Source of the DNA: Tamarix chinensis
Taxonomy: Eukaryota > Streptophyta > Magnoliopsida > Caryophyllales > Tamaricaceae
Reading direction: 5' to 3'
Length of the DNA: 64,000 nucleotides
Assembly (NCBI GenBank): GCA_030549775.1
Contig: CM060177.1
Coordinates: 50,653,138 to 50,717,137, forward strand
Part shown: positions 1-10,779 of the stretch, piece after piece
Layout of the letters: each line of letters opens with the position of its first letter
Numbering within the stretch: position 1 is the stretch's first letter
Translations under genes and position numbers: made by a program
The notes under the pieces: generated by a model
The model's database searches: none
Told to the model about the DNA's origin: nothing
The model's input: the letters and a program-made list of their open reading frames with translations, nothing else

Positions 1-372
1 AAATTTAATCTTCTTTTTGAAGTACCTTGTAATGCTAGTGGAGCTAGAATAGGAGGAGTACTTTCCCAGGAAAGAAACCTATTGTATCTTCTCTGAAACA
101 TTAAATGGAGCCAAACTTAACTATTCAACTGATGACAAGGAATTCTTTTCCATCATACGGAGTCTAGAGACATGGAGTCATTATCTGAGACCAAAACCCT
201 TTGTATTACATTTAGATCATAAAAGTATAAAATACTTGCATAGACAAAAGAAAGTTAATCCAAGACATGCAAAGTGGGTGAGTTTCTTACAATCCTTTGT
301 GTTCTCTATCAAACATTTAGATGGAAAAGAAAATGTAGTAGTTGATGCTCTTTCTCGTATATCTACATTACT
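1..372 (+). pseudogene. RNase H domain of gypsy element I (partial)
   Basis: RNase H degrades the RNA strand during reverse transcription of the element. In order one can read the motif CNASGARIGGVL, then a frameshift after about base 75, then YDKEFF, LHLDHKSIKYL and VVDALSR, which are the usual landmarks of gypsy RNase H. The usual first catalytic Asp (CDASG) is Asn here, so activity would be lost even without the frameshift. The window edge cuts the start. The frame that contains the second half begins near base 236. Confidence 0.85.
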
Positions 373-508
373 TGTTATGATGGATGCAAAAATCTTAGGT
401 TTTGAAATATTAAAGGACTTATATCCTAAAGATGAAGATTTTAAGGACATATCTAGCGCATGTAAAAAAAGTAGATACCATGGAAATTATGTCATATAAG
501 ATGGATTT

Positions 509-706
509 TTGTTTAGACTAAATAAAATTTGTATTCCTAGATCTAGTTTTCACGACTTGTTGATTAAAGAAATACATGAAGGTAGCATTGCACGAAATTT
601 TGGTATACATAAGACTATGAAACTATTGCAAGAAAATTTATATTGGCTAGGAATGGTTAAACATGTGCAAGCTATGACAAGTAGATGTTCTATATGTCAA
701 CAATGA
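509..706 (+). pseudogene. Integrase zinc-binding (HHCC) domain of element I
   Basis: The translation carries EIHEGSIARNFGIHKTMKLL, then YWLGMV, then CSICQQ. This is the His-His-Cys-Cys zinc-binding module at the N-terminus of retroelement integrases. Both His and both Cys are present. It ends at a TGA at 704-706, where relatives continue with a short basic linker into the catalytic core. The next in-frame segment starts at once, so a single stop separates the two domains. Confidence 0.85.
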
Positions 707-1254
707 ATGAGTTACTTTCGTAAAGGCTTATACACACCTTTACCCATTCCTAAAAAACCATGGGAAGGAATTAGTATGGAATTTATCATAGGTTTACCAA
801 GAACACGACATGGTAGAGATTCTATTGTTGTGGTAGTAGATAGATTTTCTAAAATGGCTCATTTTATTCCATGTAATAAAACCGATGATGCTACGCATGT
901 TTCTGACTTGTATTTTAGAGAGGTTGTTAAACTTCATGGTCTGCCTAAAAGCATAGTTTTTGATTGGGATGTCAAGTTTATAAGTTATTTTTTGAAAACT
1001 TTATGGCATATGCTTGGTACTAAATTGTTAATTAGCACTTCAAATCATCAACAAACCGACGATCAAACTAAGGTAACTAATAGAACTCTCAGTACATTAT
1101 TATGATGTTTAGTTAATGAAAGTACTAAAGATTGGGATTTTAAGTTAGCTCATGCAGAGTTTGCTTATAATTGTAGTCCATCTAGTACTACTCAAATAAG
1201 TCTGTTTGAGGTGGTGTATGGAGTGAACCCACACATGCCTATTAATATGATCCT
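707..1254 (+). pseudogene. Integrase catalytic core of element I
   Basis: This is the DDE core that joins element DNA to the target. The region reads [45 protein letters not shown], then [19 protein letters not shown] near 1103 interrupts it, after which the wording resumes (LAHAEFAYN) to 1254. Compared with the usual family motif, the first Asp (SMDF) is Glu, the Arg of SDRD is Trp, and the catalytic Glu (GQTEV) is Lys. Two of the three catalytic acids are therefore changed and the enzyme is inactive by sequence. Confidence 0.85.
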
Positions 1255-1836
1255 TTGAAAAAAGGCGAATTAAAAAATTATGAAGCCGAAGATAGAGTAA
1301 ACTTTTTTCAACAGGTTCATGAGAAAATAAAAAATAACATTGAAAAAGCTAATGCAAAGTATAAAGCTCAAGTGAATAAGCATAGAAACCCTCATGTGTT
1401 TTCTCTTGATGACTTAGTTTGCTTACATTTTCATAAAGAAAGATTTCCTAATTTCCATAAAAATAAACTAATGCCAAGAGCTGATGGACCATTTAAAATA
1501 CTAAGAGAGTTTGGGGATAATGCTTATCAACTTGAATTTCTAGACCATTATGGTGGAATTTCAAGAACTTTTAATGTTGGTGATTTGTCTCCTTATTATA
1601 CTGATGAAAATTTGAGGGAAAATTCTTCTCACCTTGGGGAGAATGATGTAGGAGCATCTAATGATTCTCGTATTCCTTTTGATTCTCAAGGTAAGGAAGA
1701 ATTATCTTTCTTAATATTGGAGCTAGTCATATTGAATATTCCTGATAATATGTCTATGCTTGGTATTGAAAACAATTCGAGATATTCTTGTAGGTATGTT
1801 ACATATTTGCAAGGAGAAGATGTTAAAAGACCTTAA
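1255..1836 (+). pseudogene. Integrase C-terminal region of element I, reading into the LTR
   Basis: The 193-codon open stretch covers the integrase C-terminal domain (HFHKERFPNFHKNKLMPR, DGPFKILREFGDNAYQLEF, TFNVGDLSPYY). It stays open for about 64 codons past the probable LTR start at 1644. Coding that runs into the 3' LTR is known in some chromoviruses of the CRM type. That assignment is an inference from position only, as I cannot recognise a chromodomain. The likely PPT, GGGGAGAA, lies inside the coding sequence at 1636-1643. Confidence 0.75.
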
Positions 1837-2441
1837 AGTGTACAAGCATTCAAATAATACAAGACTATGGCATACATGGGATGACACTACAACAAGACAT
1901 GGTGATGATTATAATTAGTTATATTTTATGTAAACCCTAAGTGTATTTTATGTATGTGCCATAGTTGATTGTGTGGCTTTGTAATGATAGTCTTTAGTAT
2001 CATTTAGATGATGATATAATGATTAATCTTAGATATTATATGGACTGAATTCAACTGAGTTAAATGGGCTTGAATTAAGAAGGGAACTCGGCTAGTTTAA
2101 GGCTTGTAATCATCGGCCTCCCTCCCCTATATATATGTCATTGTACAGGCCTAATACAAGATGGAATATAGAATTTTTTAAACACAGAATTTACACAGAT
2201 TGGCTTTCGTTTATACTCCCTTTCAAGTTTATTTCAATCTTGGAAAACCCAGGTTTTAACCTTCTTCATTCGAGCCTTTGAATGATTGGTATCATTCAAA
2301 GTAACTAGTGACACATTTTGCAACTTGAATCGAGTATCACCTGCACTAAAACAAGCTTTCTTCTTCAACTTTCAATCGGCTAGATTCTACAACTCAAGGA
2401 ATAATCGATCCAACACTTCCCTCCCCTTTGATTCTCATCAA
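1644..2441 (+). repeat. 3' LTR of gypsy element I
   Basis: The LTR begins TGATGTAGGAGC directly after the purine tract CTTGGGGAGAA, matching the PPT-LTR junctions of elements II and III (TGATGCAGG, TGCTGTAG). A candidate end in CA lies near 2441 (ATTCTCATCA). A TATATATG tract near 2130 may be the promoter region. No 5' LTR is in the window, so neither the end nor a target duplication can be proved. Confidence 0.65.
2276..2301. repeat. Perfect 11-bp inverted repeat in the LTR of element I
   Basis: Arms CTTTGAATGAT (2276-2286) and ATCATTCAAAG (2291-2301) are exact reverse complements around the loop TGGT. The hairpin lies in the part of the LTR downstream of the promoter-like tract and so could be transcribed. 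Function unknown. Confidence 0.6.
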
Positions 2442-3680
2442 TAACAAGGGTAAAGTTAATGGAAATGGAGGCTAAAATAATGGAGGAAAACAAAAATCAT
2501 CCAAATGAGAGATTTAGAAAATCTTTGCAGAACAAATTAGTGAGGAATGATAAGAAGTGTCAAATCTTAGAGGGTAGGAATGCAAAAAATAGTTACATTT
2601 AGGAGGTGAGGAATGGAAAAATATGTTGAAGAATGGAGGGGAATAATAATGGGGAGTTTTAATAAAAGGAAGCATAAAATGATGATATGTGATATTTCTA
2701 TGTAGGTGATTTTTTTGTGGTTGGCTAAAACCAAGGGGTGTGATGATGTGAGGATGGGCATGGATAGGGATGGAGTTTTGGTGTAAGGCAAGAGAGATTG
2801 ATAGCCTTAGCTAATGGCGATGGGTGTGGTGTAATTCTCTTATTCGACTTGTAGATGTGGGTTGCATTTGTTTTTGTTGTAGCTTAAGGGAAAGGAAACG
2901 TGGAAACTACGGTGATATTCATTCTAAAGAAGGGGGAGGAAGTGGCTCGTATTTTTGATAGTTTGGCGGAATATTAGGTAAAGTTCACCATTGGTAAGAA
3001 TGGGTTTTTTTTTGTAGGTTGCCGTAAGTGGTGGAAGTGCTTTTGTTAGGCTCACTGATGGGGGTGTTTTTGGGTTGCTTTGTAATTGACTAGGAGGAGG
3101 GAAGGGAGTGAAGAATGGTTATATTTGGTCATGGAGTTTTTATATATAAATGGAAGGAGGAAGAAGGTAGTAGAGAGAATTTATTATGTCTTATATATAT
3201 ACACATTCATGCACATAGTGAGGGGGAAAGAGGAGGGTTCGATCAGCTAACATTTTCAACCTTAAGCCACAATTATAGGAGTTAAGAGTTAATAAGTGGA
3301 TGGGGGTTGGGTGTAGTGTGGTAGGTGATGGATGTATTGTAGGCATTATGTAAAGATAATGGTTTAGGTTGGAAGAAGTGGAGGATAAAGGAAAATGAAT
3401 GCGAACTAAAGGAAGAAAATAGAAATAAAAAGAAAAGGGAAAAGAGGAATGAGGTAAAAGGGAAAGATATTAGGTTGTTTTTTAGAATTATAATTAGGTA
3501 AAAATAACTTAGTTTAGGGTATTAGGATAGTTTAATTATCAATCAATTGGAATTAGGATAAGATTTAGGCTGAGAGAGTTATGGTAAGGTGTAAATAATC
3601 ATTTTACAATGTCATAATTAGGTTGTAATGTTAATAATTTAGGATTAGGTTCAACTAAAATTTGAAGTATTACTCATGCC
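2442..3680. other. Purine-rich region without a gene
   Basis: The stretch is rich in GGAGG and GAAGG on the plus strand (most clearly 2560-3440) and has no convincing coding. It resembles the purine-rich interior of the minus-strand LTRs at 12900-13750 and 48230-49390, so it may be a worn piece of such an LTR. I see no terminal motifs that would prove this. Confidence 0.35.
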
Positions 3681-3689
3681 ATCTCAAGT

Positions 3690-4800
3690 TTTCATATCAG
3701 TCCCTCAAAGAACTTTGTTTATCTAATAGTTAAGGATTAGGAAATGAATCAAATTCTTTAGTTCATATCTTTTTCTAAAGGAAGAATACCCTTTAAGTAC
3801 TTGGGTGTTTCCCTCTACTCTTGATGGATTAAGGCAAGTCAAATTATGCCTTTTGTTGAAATTATCACATAAAGGATTAACCACTAGTCTAATCGATTTC
3901 AATCAAATGCTCAAGGAATTTAGTAACTATGATATGAGATATATTCAATCAAATTTTATTAGTGCTAAATCATTCCTCTATCTAACAAGTTACTTAATAA
4001 TATTATTATTGTTTTTAAAACTTTCTTGTCGATTAAAAAAGTAATATTAGTATGAGAGATCTCATCTTTTGGTGAATTGTTTTTTATCCCCTAAATGATA
4101 ATGTGGATTAGGTTTGGTTGACATATAAATCTAAAACATAACTACAATGGTTTAACACCGATAGCATCTTACTTAGGATAAGGCTAGCCTACAGGTAGAA
4201 TAGTTTCATAGTCATTACATAAAGGAAAAACAATGAAGGAAGCCTCCCACCCTAGTACCTCCTTCTTGATTATTCAGAAAATTGTTATTATTAAGGGAAT
4301 GGGTTCAACCAACTCTATCTTCCTAAACCATAACCTATCAATATGAGATCAATAATTTTATGACTTTCTAAGACATAAAAGTCCTAGAGTCAAGCAGTGG
4401 AAAGATGTATGGAAAAAGAAAGATTGTCCCAAAATTAACTTGGTGTCATGGCTTGTTAATAATACATGTATTGCTAATAGAAACATAATTAGAAAGTATA
4501 GTAAAATAGATGATCTAACTTATATATTCTCTAATTAAGATGAAACCTTTACCTTCTATTTGACTATTATGTGACCAAGATTTAGTGGAGATATGTTTAT
4601 TACTGGTTCGTGCTTAGAGGACTCATCTATGCATAATCCACTCATCTTGAAATGTTGGTAAAATGTAGATGAGGAAATAGGAAGAATATTATATTTTTTA
4701 GAACCATTTGTTTGGTCATTTTTTATGAAGTTTGAATATCGATTAATGCAAAGATTTTTTCCAATCAAAATTGTAATTGATGTAGTGTCTATAGAAAAAT
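3690..4800 (+). pseudogene. L1-type LINE remnant (RT end to zf-RVT-like region)
   Basis: Around 3765-3830 the plus strand reads LQFISFSKGRIPFKYLGV, with frame changes. This is the hallmark that follows the reverse transcriptase in plant L1 LINEs. About 600 bp further, WKDVWKKKDCPKINLVSWL (4400-4455) matches the zf-RVT-like module near the LINE C-terminus, where the usual text is W..IW....PPKI..F.W. Spacing and order fit a single decayed LINE. Many stops lie between, and no poly(A) tail or target duplication is evident. The retroviral part is missing upstream. Confidence 0.55.
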
Positions 4801-5044
4801 AATATATGTTATTGCTTTAGGATTTATGTACCTAGATAGTAAGGATAATAGTGAGTTAGGTGAAAACTCCGTAGCTAAGTTCTGAAGAATATGTTGTAAT
4901 CCTAAAGTTTATTAATGAAAATTCCACCCTTTATTTAATAATATATATATAGATCATGTACCTATTTTTATAATTTAGATATTATTTATTTGTAATTTAT
5001 TATATATTTATATATATATATATATATTTTTTTTTTAATAACAA
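4801..5044. other. AT-rich spacer with TA-repeat
   Basis: No gene seen. The segment 4935-5035 is nearly pure A/T with TATATATA runs and ends against the first recognisable coding of gypsy element II. Confidence 0.5.
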
Positions 5045-5054
5045 ACTTGTGCTA

Positions 5055-5420
5055 GATCTTTTGGCAGTCTTAACATGATGATTCAAGATAAGGTAGACAC
5101 TTGTCTATATGATTCTTTAGATTATATGATTAAACTATGCCTACGATTTGAAAAACAAATTAAATCCTCTAAGCCTCATGCGAAAGAAAGTACTCCATTT
5201 ACGAAGTACAACTCAAGTACCCAAGCCATAAATTTTGAGCACGTACTTCAAGTTCTACAAATCTTGATACAAAAAACAAGGAATTATTAAAGAGGTGAAA
5301 AGTAAAAATAAATTGAATGAAGTCTCTATTAGGCAAGGCAATGTTTTAAATGCCAAAGGTTTAGATACTTTACTTGCTAATGTCCCAATGAAAGAGTATT
5401 ATCCATATAATAAATTGAAG
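5055..5420 (+). pseudogene. Gag C-terminus with damaged zinc knuckle, element II
   Basis: The segment 5075-5290 reads YDSLDYMIKLCLRFEKQIK, the end of the gypsy capsid region. A CCHC zinc knuckle follows near 5340-5400 in another frame: CFKCQRFRYFTC, a stop, then CPNERV. The His of the knuckle is Tyr, and the stop lies inside the motif, so RNA binding would be lost. Confidence 0.7.
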
Positions 5421-5574
5421 TCATGGAGACATGTGAGGAAGATCCTTAATTCGAGCCTTTTGAGGAAGTCTCTAGTAACTATGAGGAGAATAGATTTCTT
5501 GGTATGTCATGGAGTGATTACTTAATGTCCAAAGTACTGAGCAACCTAGTTAAAGGGAGAAGATATATAAGATA

Positions 5575-5990
5575 AAAGGACGAGTAGGAGATAGAGTTTA
5601 TCTTATTATCATTTATAGTGGATCTTGTTCAAATGTAGCAAATAAGAGGATGGTAAAGGACTTGGGGTGGAAGACTACACCACATCAAAAGCCATATTCT
5701 CTTCAATGGTTCAATAATGATAAAGGAGGCAAGGTAATAAAACAAACCCTAGTATCATTAAAAATTAGTAACTATCATGATGATGTGCCATATAATGCCT
5801 TACATATGAATGCATATGGAATCTTATTAGGTAGACCATGCATGTATGATAGAAAAACTATTCATAGTAATATTAATAATGAATATCTAGTTAATAAGGA
5901 TAAGAAGAAGCATAAATTTAAACCCTCTAAATGTGATAATGAGACCATAGTTGAGAAATTTTCTTCTTGCATGAAAAGGCTATTGTGAAA
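5575..5990 (+). pseudogene. Aspartic protease of element II
   Basis: The protease would cleave the gag-pol polyprotein. The translation has VYLIIIYSGSCSNVAN, where the family has IDGGSC followed by ANVAS, then LGWKTTPHQKPYSLQWFN, a conserved strand, and ILLGRPCMYDRK, the flap and C-terminal motif GRPW.FDR. The catalytic Asp is replaced by Tyr, so the enzyme is dead. The 112-codon open stretch 5650-5988 covers the second half. Confidence 0.8.
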
Positions 5991-6094
5991 TGTATTCAAG
6001 AAGAAGGAATTTATGCTATGTTTATGAAGAAATCTCTACAAGGGGGAGAGAAGTAATGATAATCCTAAATTAGATAAGCTCCTTCATGTGTGTG

Positions 6095-7010
6095 ATGATG
6101 TTTTTCCCAATGAATTACCGCCCATATTGCTACATAAGAGGGGCATAAAACATGCCATAGATTTAATTCATGGTCCATTCTTACGTAAAAGGACAGATAT
6201 GGATGTAATCTAGAGGAGGCTAAGGAGTTAGAAAAATAAATATAAGAGCTCTCGGAAAAGGTTATATGAGGAAAATAATGAGTCCATGTTGTGTGCTTAC
6301 ATTACTTGTCCCTGAAAAGGATGGTAATTGGAGCATACTTATTGGTTCAAGAGTTGTTATTAATATAACTATCAAATATTGATTAGCTATATCAATATTA
6401 GATGATATGTTAGATGAATCATGTGGAGAGTGAGTATTCTCTAAGATTGATTTGATAAGTGGATATCATTAGATGAGAAAAATAGAAGGGAATGAATGGA
6501 AAACTGCATTCAAAACAAAATATGATCCTTATGAGTGGACGGTGACGCCTTTTGGTTTATGTAATGCATTGAGTTCAATTATAAGACTGATCAATGAAGT
6601 TTTTTGACCTTTTCTGCAACTTTCAATGTGACATACTTAGACAATATATTTGTATATAGTATAAATGGACATAACCATTTTATTCATTTAAGGAAAATTT
6701 TCGGTAAGCTTAAGGAGAACAAACTCTATGGAAAAATGGGGAAATGTGATTTTATTCTTTTATGTTTTTCTTGGATATATTATATCTAGAAAAGGTATTA
6801 AATTTGATTCCCCTGAAATTGAGGCGACAAAAGATTGGTTGATACCTAAGGATATTCATGAGTTGAGGAGTTTTCATATATTAGGAAGTTTCTATATGAG
6901 ATTCATTAAGGATTTTTCAGCTATTGCCACAACAATAACACAACTCATGAAGAAGGGTGAATTCAATTTGAGTGAGGATGCAAAAGGCCTTCTAAAATTT
7001 CAAAAATAAG
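6095..7010 (+). pseudogene. Reverse transcriptase of element II
   Basis: RT landmarks appear in order: FPNELPPILLHKRGIKHAID (RT entry), FSKIDLISGYH, FGLCNA, YLDNIFVYS and SFYMRFIKDFSAIATTIT. The frame changes several times and in-frame stops occur, for example TAG in place of the Gln codon after SGYH. The YVDD box is YLDN, so one of the paired catalytic Asp residues is lost. The thumb and connection read well from 6728 to 7009. Confidence 0.85.
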
Positions 7011-7420
7011 CTATGTAGTGCACCAATGCTAGATTTACCCTACATTATTAACTTATTTGAGATGTCAACAAGTGGGGTAGGGATAATAAGTGTACATTCA
7101 TTAGAAAAAGGAGCTATTTCTTTTCATTTAGTGAGAAATTATATGGAGCGAGATTACACTACTCAACAAAAGCTAAGGAATATTACACCATCATATGAAG
7201 TTTAAAATATAGAGTCATTACTTAATACATAAGCCAATATGTTTTTTGCATTTAGACCATGAGAGTTTGAATTATTTTCATGGGCAAAAGAAGATAAGTT
7301 TGAGGCATGAAAAATAGGTTAGTTTCTTATAATCCTTCATTTTTTTTGTTAAGCATTTCAATAGGAAAGAAAATTTCATGGCAAATGCTTTATCTAGAAG
7401 ATCCATAGTATTAGTTATGT
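7011..7420 (+). pseudogene. RNase H of element II
   Basis: Read across frames, the region gives FEMSTSGVGI in place of the usual CDASGVGIG, then a worn KLYGARL-like segment and a final ANALSRR near 7382 (family VDALSRR). The first catalytic Asp is absent. Multiple stops are present. It lies directly between RT and integrase as expected. Confidence 0.7.
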
Positions 7421-7539
7421 TGGATATTAAATTATCAGGTTTTAAGATGTGAAAGGAATTATATTGTAAAGATGAAGATTTTGTTGACATCTATAATGCA
7501 TGTCAAAAGAATAGTCATTGTGGTAATTATTTACTACAA

Positions 7540-8671
7540 GATGACTTTCTTTTCAAACTTAATAATTTATGTATACCTCATTCTAGTATATGTGATTTAC
7601 TTGTTGAAGAAGTACATGAGGAGGGTATAGTTAGTCAATTTGATGGTCATAAGACAATGGAAATACTATAAGAAAACTTCTATTGGTCACAAATGATTGA
7701 ATTAATACAAGATATTATTAGAAGATGTGTAACATGTCAAAAAGGCAAAAGTTTCTTTCATGAAGGTTTTTATACTCCTTTACCAGTACCTAAGGAACCT
7801 TGGAAAAGTGTTAGCATGGATTTAATCTTAGATTGACCATGGGCACAAAAGGAAAAATATTATGTTCTTGTGGTAATAGATCGGTGTTCAAATATAGAAC
7901 ATTACATACCTTCCAACAAGACTAATAATGCAACACATGTAGCAAAAGTATATTTCCTAGAAATAGTAAGGTTACATAAAGTTTCCAAAATTATATTGTT
8001 AGGTAGAGATGTTAAATTCTTTATCTACTTTTAGAAGATAATTTGGCATATGTTAAATATTAAGTCATTGTTTAGTACTTTTCATCATCCATAAGAGGAT
8101 CATCAAATAAAATTGACTAATAGAATCCTAGGGACTTTGCTACAACGGTGAATACGAACACCAAATACTGGGATATAAAGCTTGCACATGCTGAATTTGA
8201 ATATAATAAGAGTCCTTCTACTATAACTCATTTGAGTTCTTTTGACGTTATCTATTAATCCTTATCTACAAGTTACTATGTTATCATTTAAAAGAAGAGA
8301 TATAAAAAATTATGATTTCAAAGAAAGAATCAAATTCTTTAAAAAGCTTTATCAATAAATTAAAGATAACATTGAAAAATATAATGCTAAATACCAAGAT
8401 CTAATGAATAAAAACAAACTCAATAAGTGTTTAAACAAAGTGATTTAGTGTGGTTGCATTTGAGAAAAGAAATATTTTCAAATATAATAAAGAATAAAAT
8501 AATGCCAAAAGCTTATGGACCATTAAAAATCTAAATAAAATTTGGAAATATGCATATGAATTTGAATTGGCTGAATTCTATGTAGGAGTATCTAGGACTT
8601 TCATCACTAGTGACTTATCTCCTTACTATAATGATGCTAATTTGAAGGCAATTCTTTTTATTGGGGGAGAA
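7540..8671 (+). pseudogene. Integrase of element II
   Basis: The zinc module is seen as VEEVHEEGIVSQFDGHKTME then CVTCQKGKS (7600-7755). The core follows with EPWKSVSMDLIL, VVIDRCSNIEHYIPSNKT and TNRILGTLL to about 8150. A C-terminal domain ends near FITSDLSPYY, just before the PPT at 8661-8671. The first catalytic Asp (SMD) is kept, the second is lost (the SDRD position reads GRD), and the Glu position is Lys. In-frame stops are common. The integrase cannot be functional. Confidence 0.8.
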
Positions 8672-9336
8672 TGATGCAGGACAATCTCTAAGTAACTCTT
8701 AATCTTATTCTTTAAAGGATGAAGAACAAAAGGAATTATACTTGGGGATGAAGCCCATTGTGCTTGAAAAATCTTATACTTCTAATATTTTGCTAAGTAA
8801 TTCTTGCAGGTAATGTATGTGTTTACAAAAAGTTCACACTATTGAAGATCTTTGATGTCCAAGACAATTATAATGACATTAGTACAATTACAAAGTGCAT
8901 GGTAGAGCTAGGGTATATGACACAAAGCTAGATTACATATGTTAAATCTATGTATTGCATGATTAAAGATTGTGTAGCTTTGTTATTTTATTATATACTT
9001 TGTAATAATTGTAAATTGTCATTGTAAATCATTAATATATTCTTGTACCAGGCATTAGGAGGTTAATTTAATTAATAAGGGAAAAATTTTTGGCTTGTTA
9101 ATGCAAGGGGCCTGCGTGGGTGCATGTATATATAAGAACTTGTACACATGATCGCAACATCAATTATAATGAAAGTTGTGTGTGTGTTTCTTCTTCTACT
9201 CTTCTCCTTCATGAATTGAGAGCTTTGGAGAATATTATAAAGTATTCAATTACAAAATAAAAGTTTTTTTTAGAAGGCTAAGGGTCCTAAGATTAGATCT
9301 TTTCCACCTTTCATGTGTTATTCGACATCCGTATCA
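8672..9336 (+). repeat. 3' LTR of gypsy element II
   Basis: It starts TGATGCAGGAC straight after the purine tract TTGGGGGAGAA, and the best 3' end is CATCCGTATCA at 9336. A promoter-like TATATATAAG lies near 9130, followed by a CT-rich leader (9185-9215). The 5' LTR is absent, so the end is chosen by family resemblance only. Confidence 0.6.
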
Positions 9337-10779
9337 ACAACTATATTATTTGAGGCTTTTAAGAGTTTGTAATATTTGAAGCCAATAGAAAATGTTCCTG
9401 GAATTGTTGAAGATTATTTGGTGATGATCTTCCACATCAGTTATATATAAACATAAATTTTATAGGATGCATCATCATTTTACAACAATACATAGGAAAA
9501 ATAAATACCAAGTTTTATATATTTAATAGACTAAGTTCAGTAGTTATATTCTTATTTTGCTAACATCATTATTTTATATTTTAAGTAAGAGAAAATAAGC
9601 ATTCAGCAGTACATATATAAATAGGATTATAAACAACATTATTTGACGTTTTCTAAAAGTGGTATTCACTTATGATGGTACTTCATGAGGATAGTAACTT
9701 ACAACAATTGTTTAACATAAGATTATATTGGGCTTATACACTAATGAAGAAAAAAGTAAGTTGTGAGGTTGAGAAAAATGTTTTAAAGAAAAGGGTGAAA
9801 GATAAAATGAGATTTTTTTTTATTGTTTAGTTAAGATATTGGAATATAAAGCTTCAAAAATATATTGCATAAGCTATTTATATCTATTATTATAAGAATT
9901 TAATTTATAGAATGGAAGAACTAGACACCTTAGGTGTCTTAAGCACCTATGGTTGTGGCACATTATTTGAGTTCCACCTTTGAGCACTTAAGTTCACTTA
10001 TTCCCTCTTAGTATAATGTCCCTCCAATTTTAACAGACACACACCCTTTAAAAAAATAGAAACAAAGTATAATATAATGTTTTGATAAAAAAAAACAATA
10101 AGAAAGAAGTTTTGATGAGATCTCAAGCATGGGATTGGTTTTCTAAAACTAAGCTACTCTAGCTAAAACTAGAAAATAACCTTAATCATTTCATATTACA
10201 TATATATAATAAATACTATCAATATTCTTATACAGTTAAGGGTTTCCAGGTGTTCTAAACCATCTTTGTCAACATATGTAAATGGAAGGTTCATATTAAC
10301 TCCCTACTTATTCTAGTATCATATAATTCCACATAAATTAATTTTTAAATGGGTAGTCAAGAGTAATCTAATAATTATGACTAAAAAAGGAAAGAAAAAA
10401 ATTATCATATAATAATTGAAAAAGTAATGAAATAAATCATTTTCTTAGAACAAACTATAGAGATATCAAGGGTTGGACTATAGAACTCTTTGCGCCTTTT
10501 AAACATGAATTAAAAACTTTGAAATGTATGATCATATTCACCATTAGCCCTAATAATGTCTAAGCAAATAGCTCTTAATCTCTAGTCACTTTGTTTTTCT
10601 ATTATTAATGTAGTTGTGCTAATAATGTATCTATTGTAACTGTCAAAACTATTCTTATTGTTAATTTTCATTCATTATGTGGTAAATGTCAAAAACACAT
10701 AAAACCTTAAAACTTTACCAATTTGTTTAAATGATCCTTAATCAAAATAAATAAATAAAACTAAAATAACTAAACCTTA
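9337..10779. other. AT-rich intergenic stretch, no gene seen
   Basis: No coding, RNA gene or terminal repeat recognised. A small odd-centred palindrome, AGACACCT-T-AGGTGTCT, lies at 9923-9939. Confidence 0.5.

Larger units (their letters stand above)
1..2441 (+). mobile_element. Ty3/gypsy retrotransposon I, 3' part (RNase H, integrase, 3' LTR)
   Basis: The window opens inside the RNase H of a Ty3/gypsy polyprotein. Integrase zinc finger, integrase core, integrase C-terminus and a 3' LTR follow in the standard order. The reading frame is broken by stops and shifts, so it is a fossil. The 5' part lies outside the window. Its wording (GPFKILREFGDNAYQLEF, TFNVGDLSPYY) matches the same family as elements II and III. 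I place it in Ty3/gypsy with confidence, but not in a named lineage. Confidence 0.9.
5045..9336 (+). mobile_element. Ty3/gypsy retrotransposon II, 5' truncated, degenerate
   Basis: This is a second copy of the element I/III family, with gag C-terminus, protease, RT, RNase H, integrase and 3' LTR in order on the plus strand. The 5' LTR, PBS and most of gag are missing, and coding begins abruptly at an A/T-rich junction near 5045. Stops and frameshifts are frequent in every domain, more than in element I. LTR elements do not normally truncate at the 5' end on insertion, so a later deletion is the likely cause. Confidence 0.88.
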
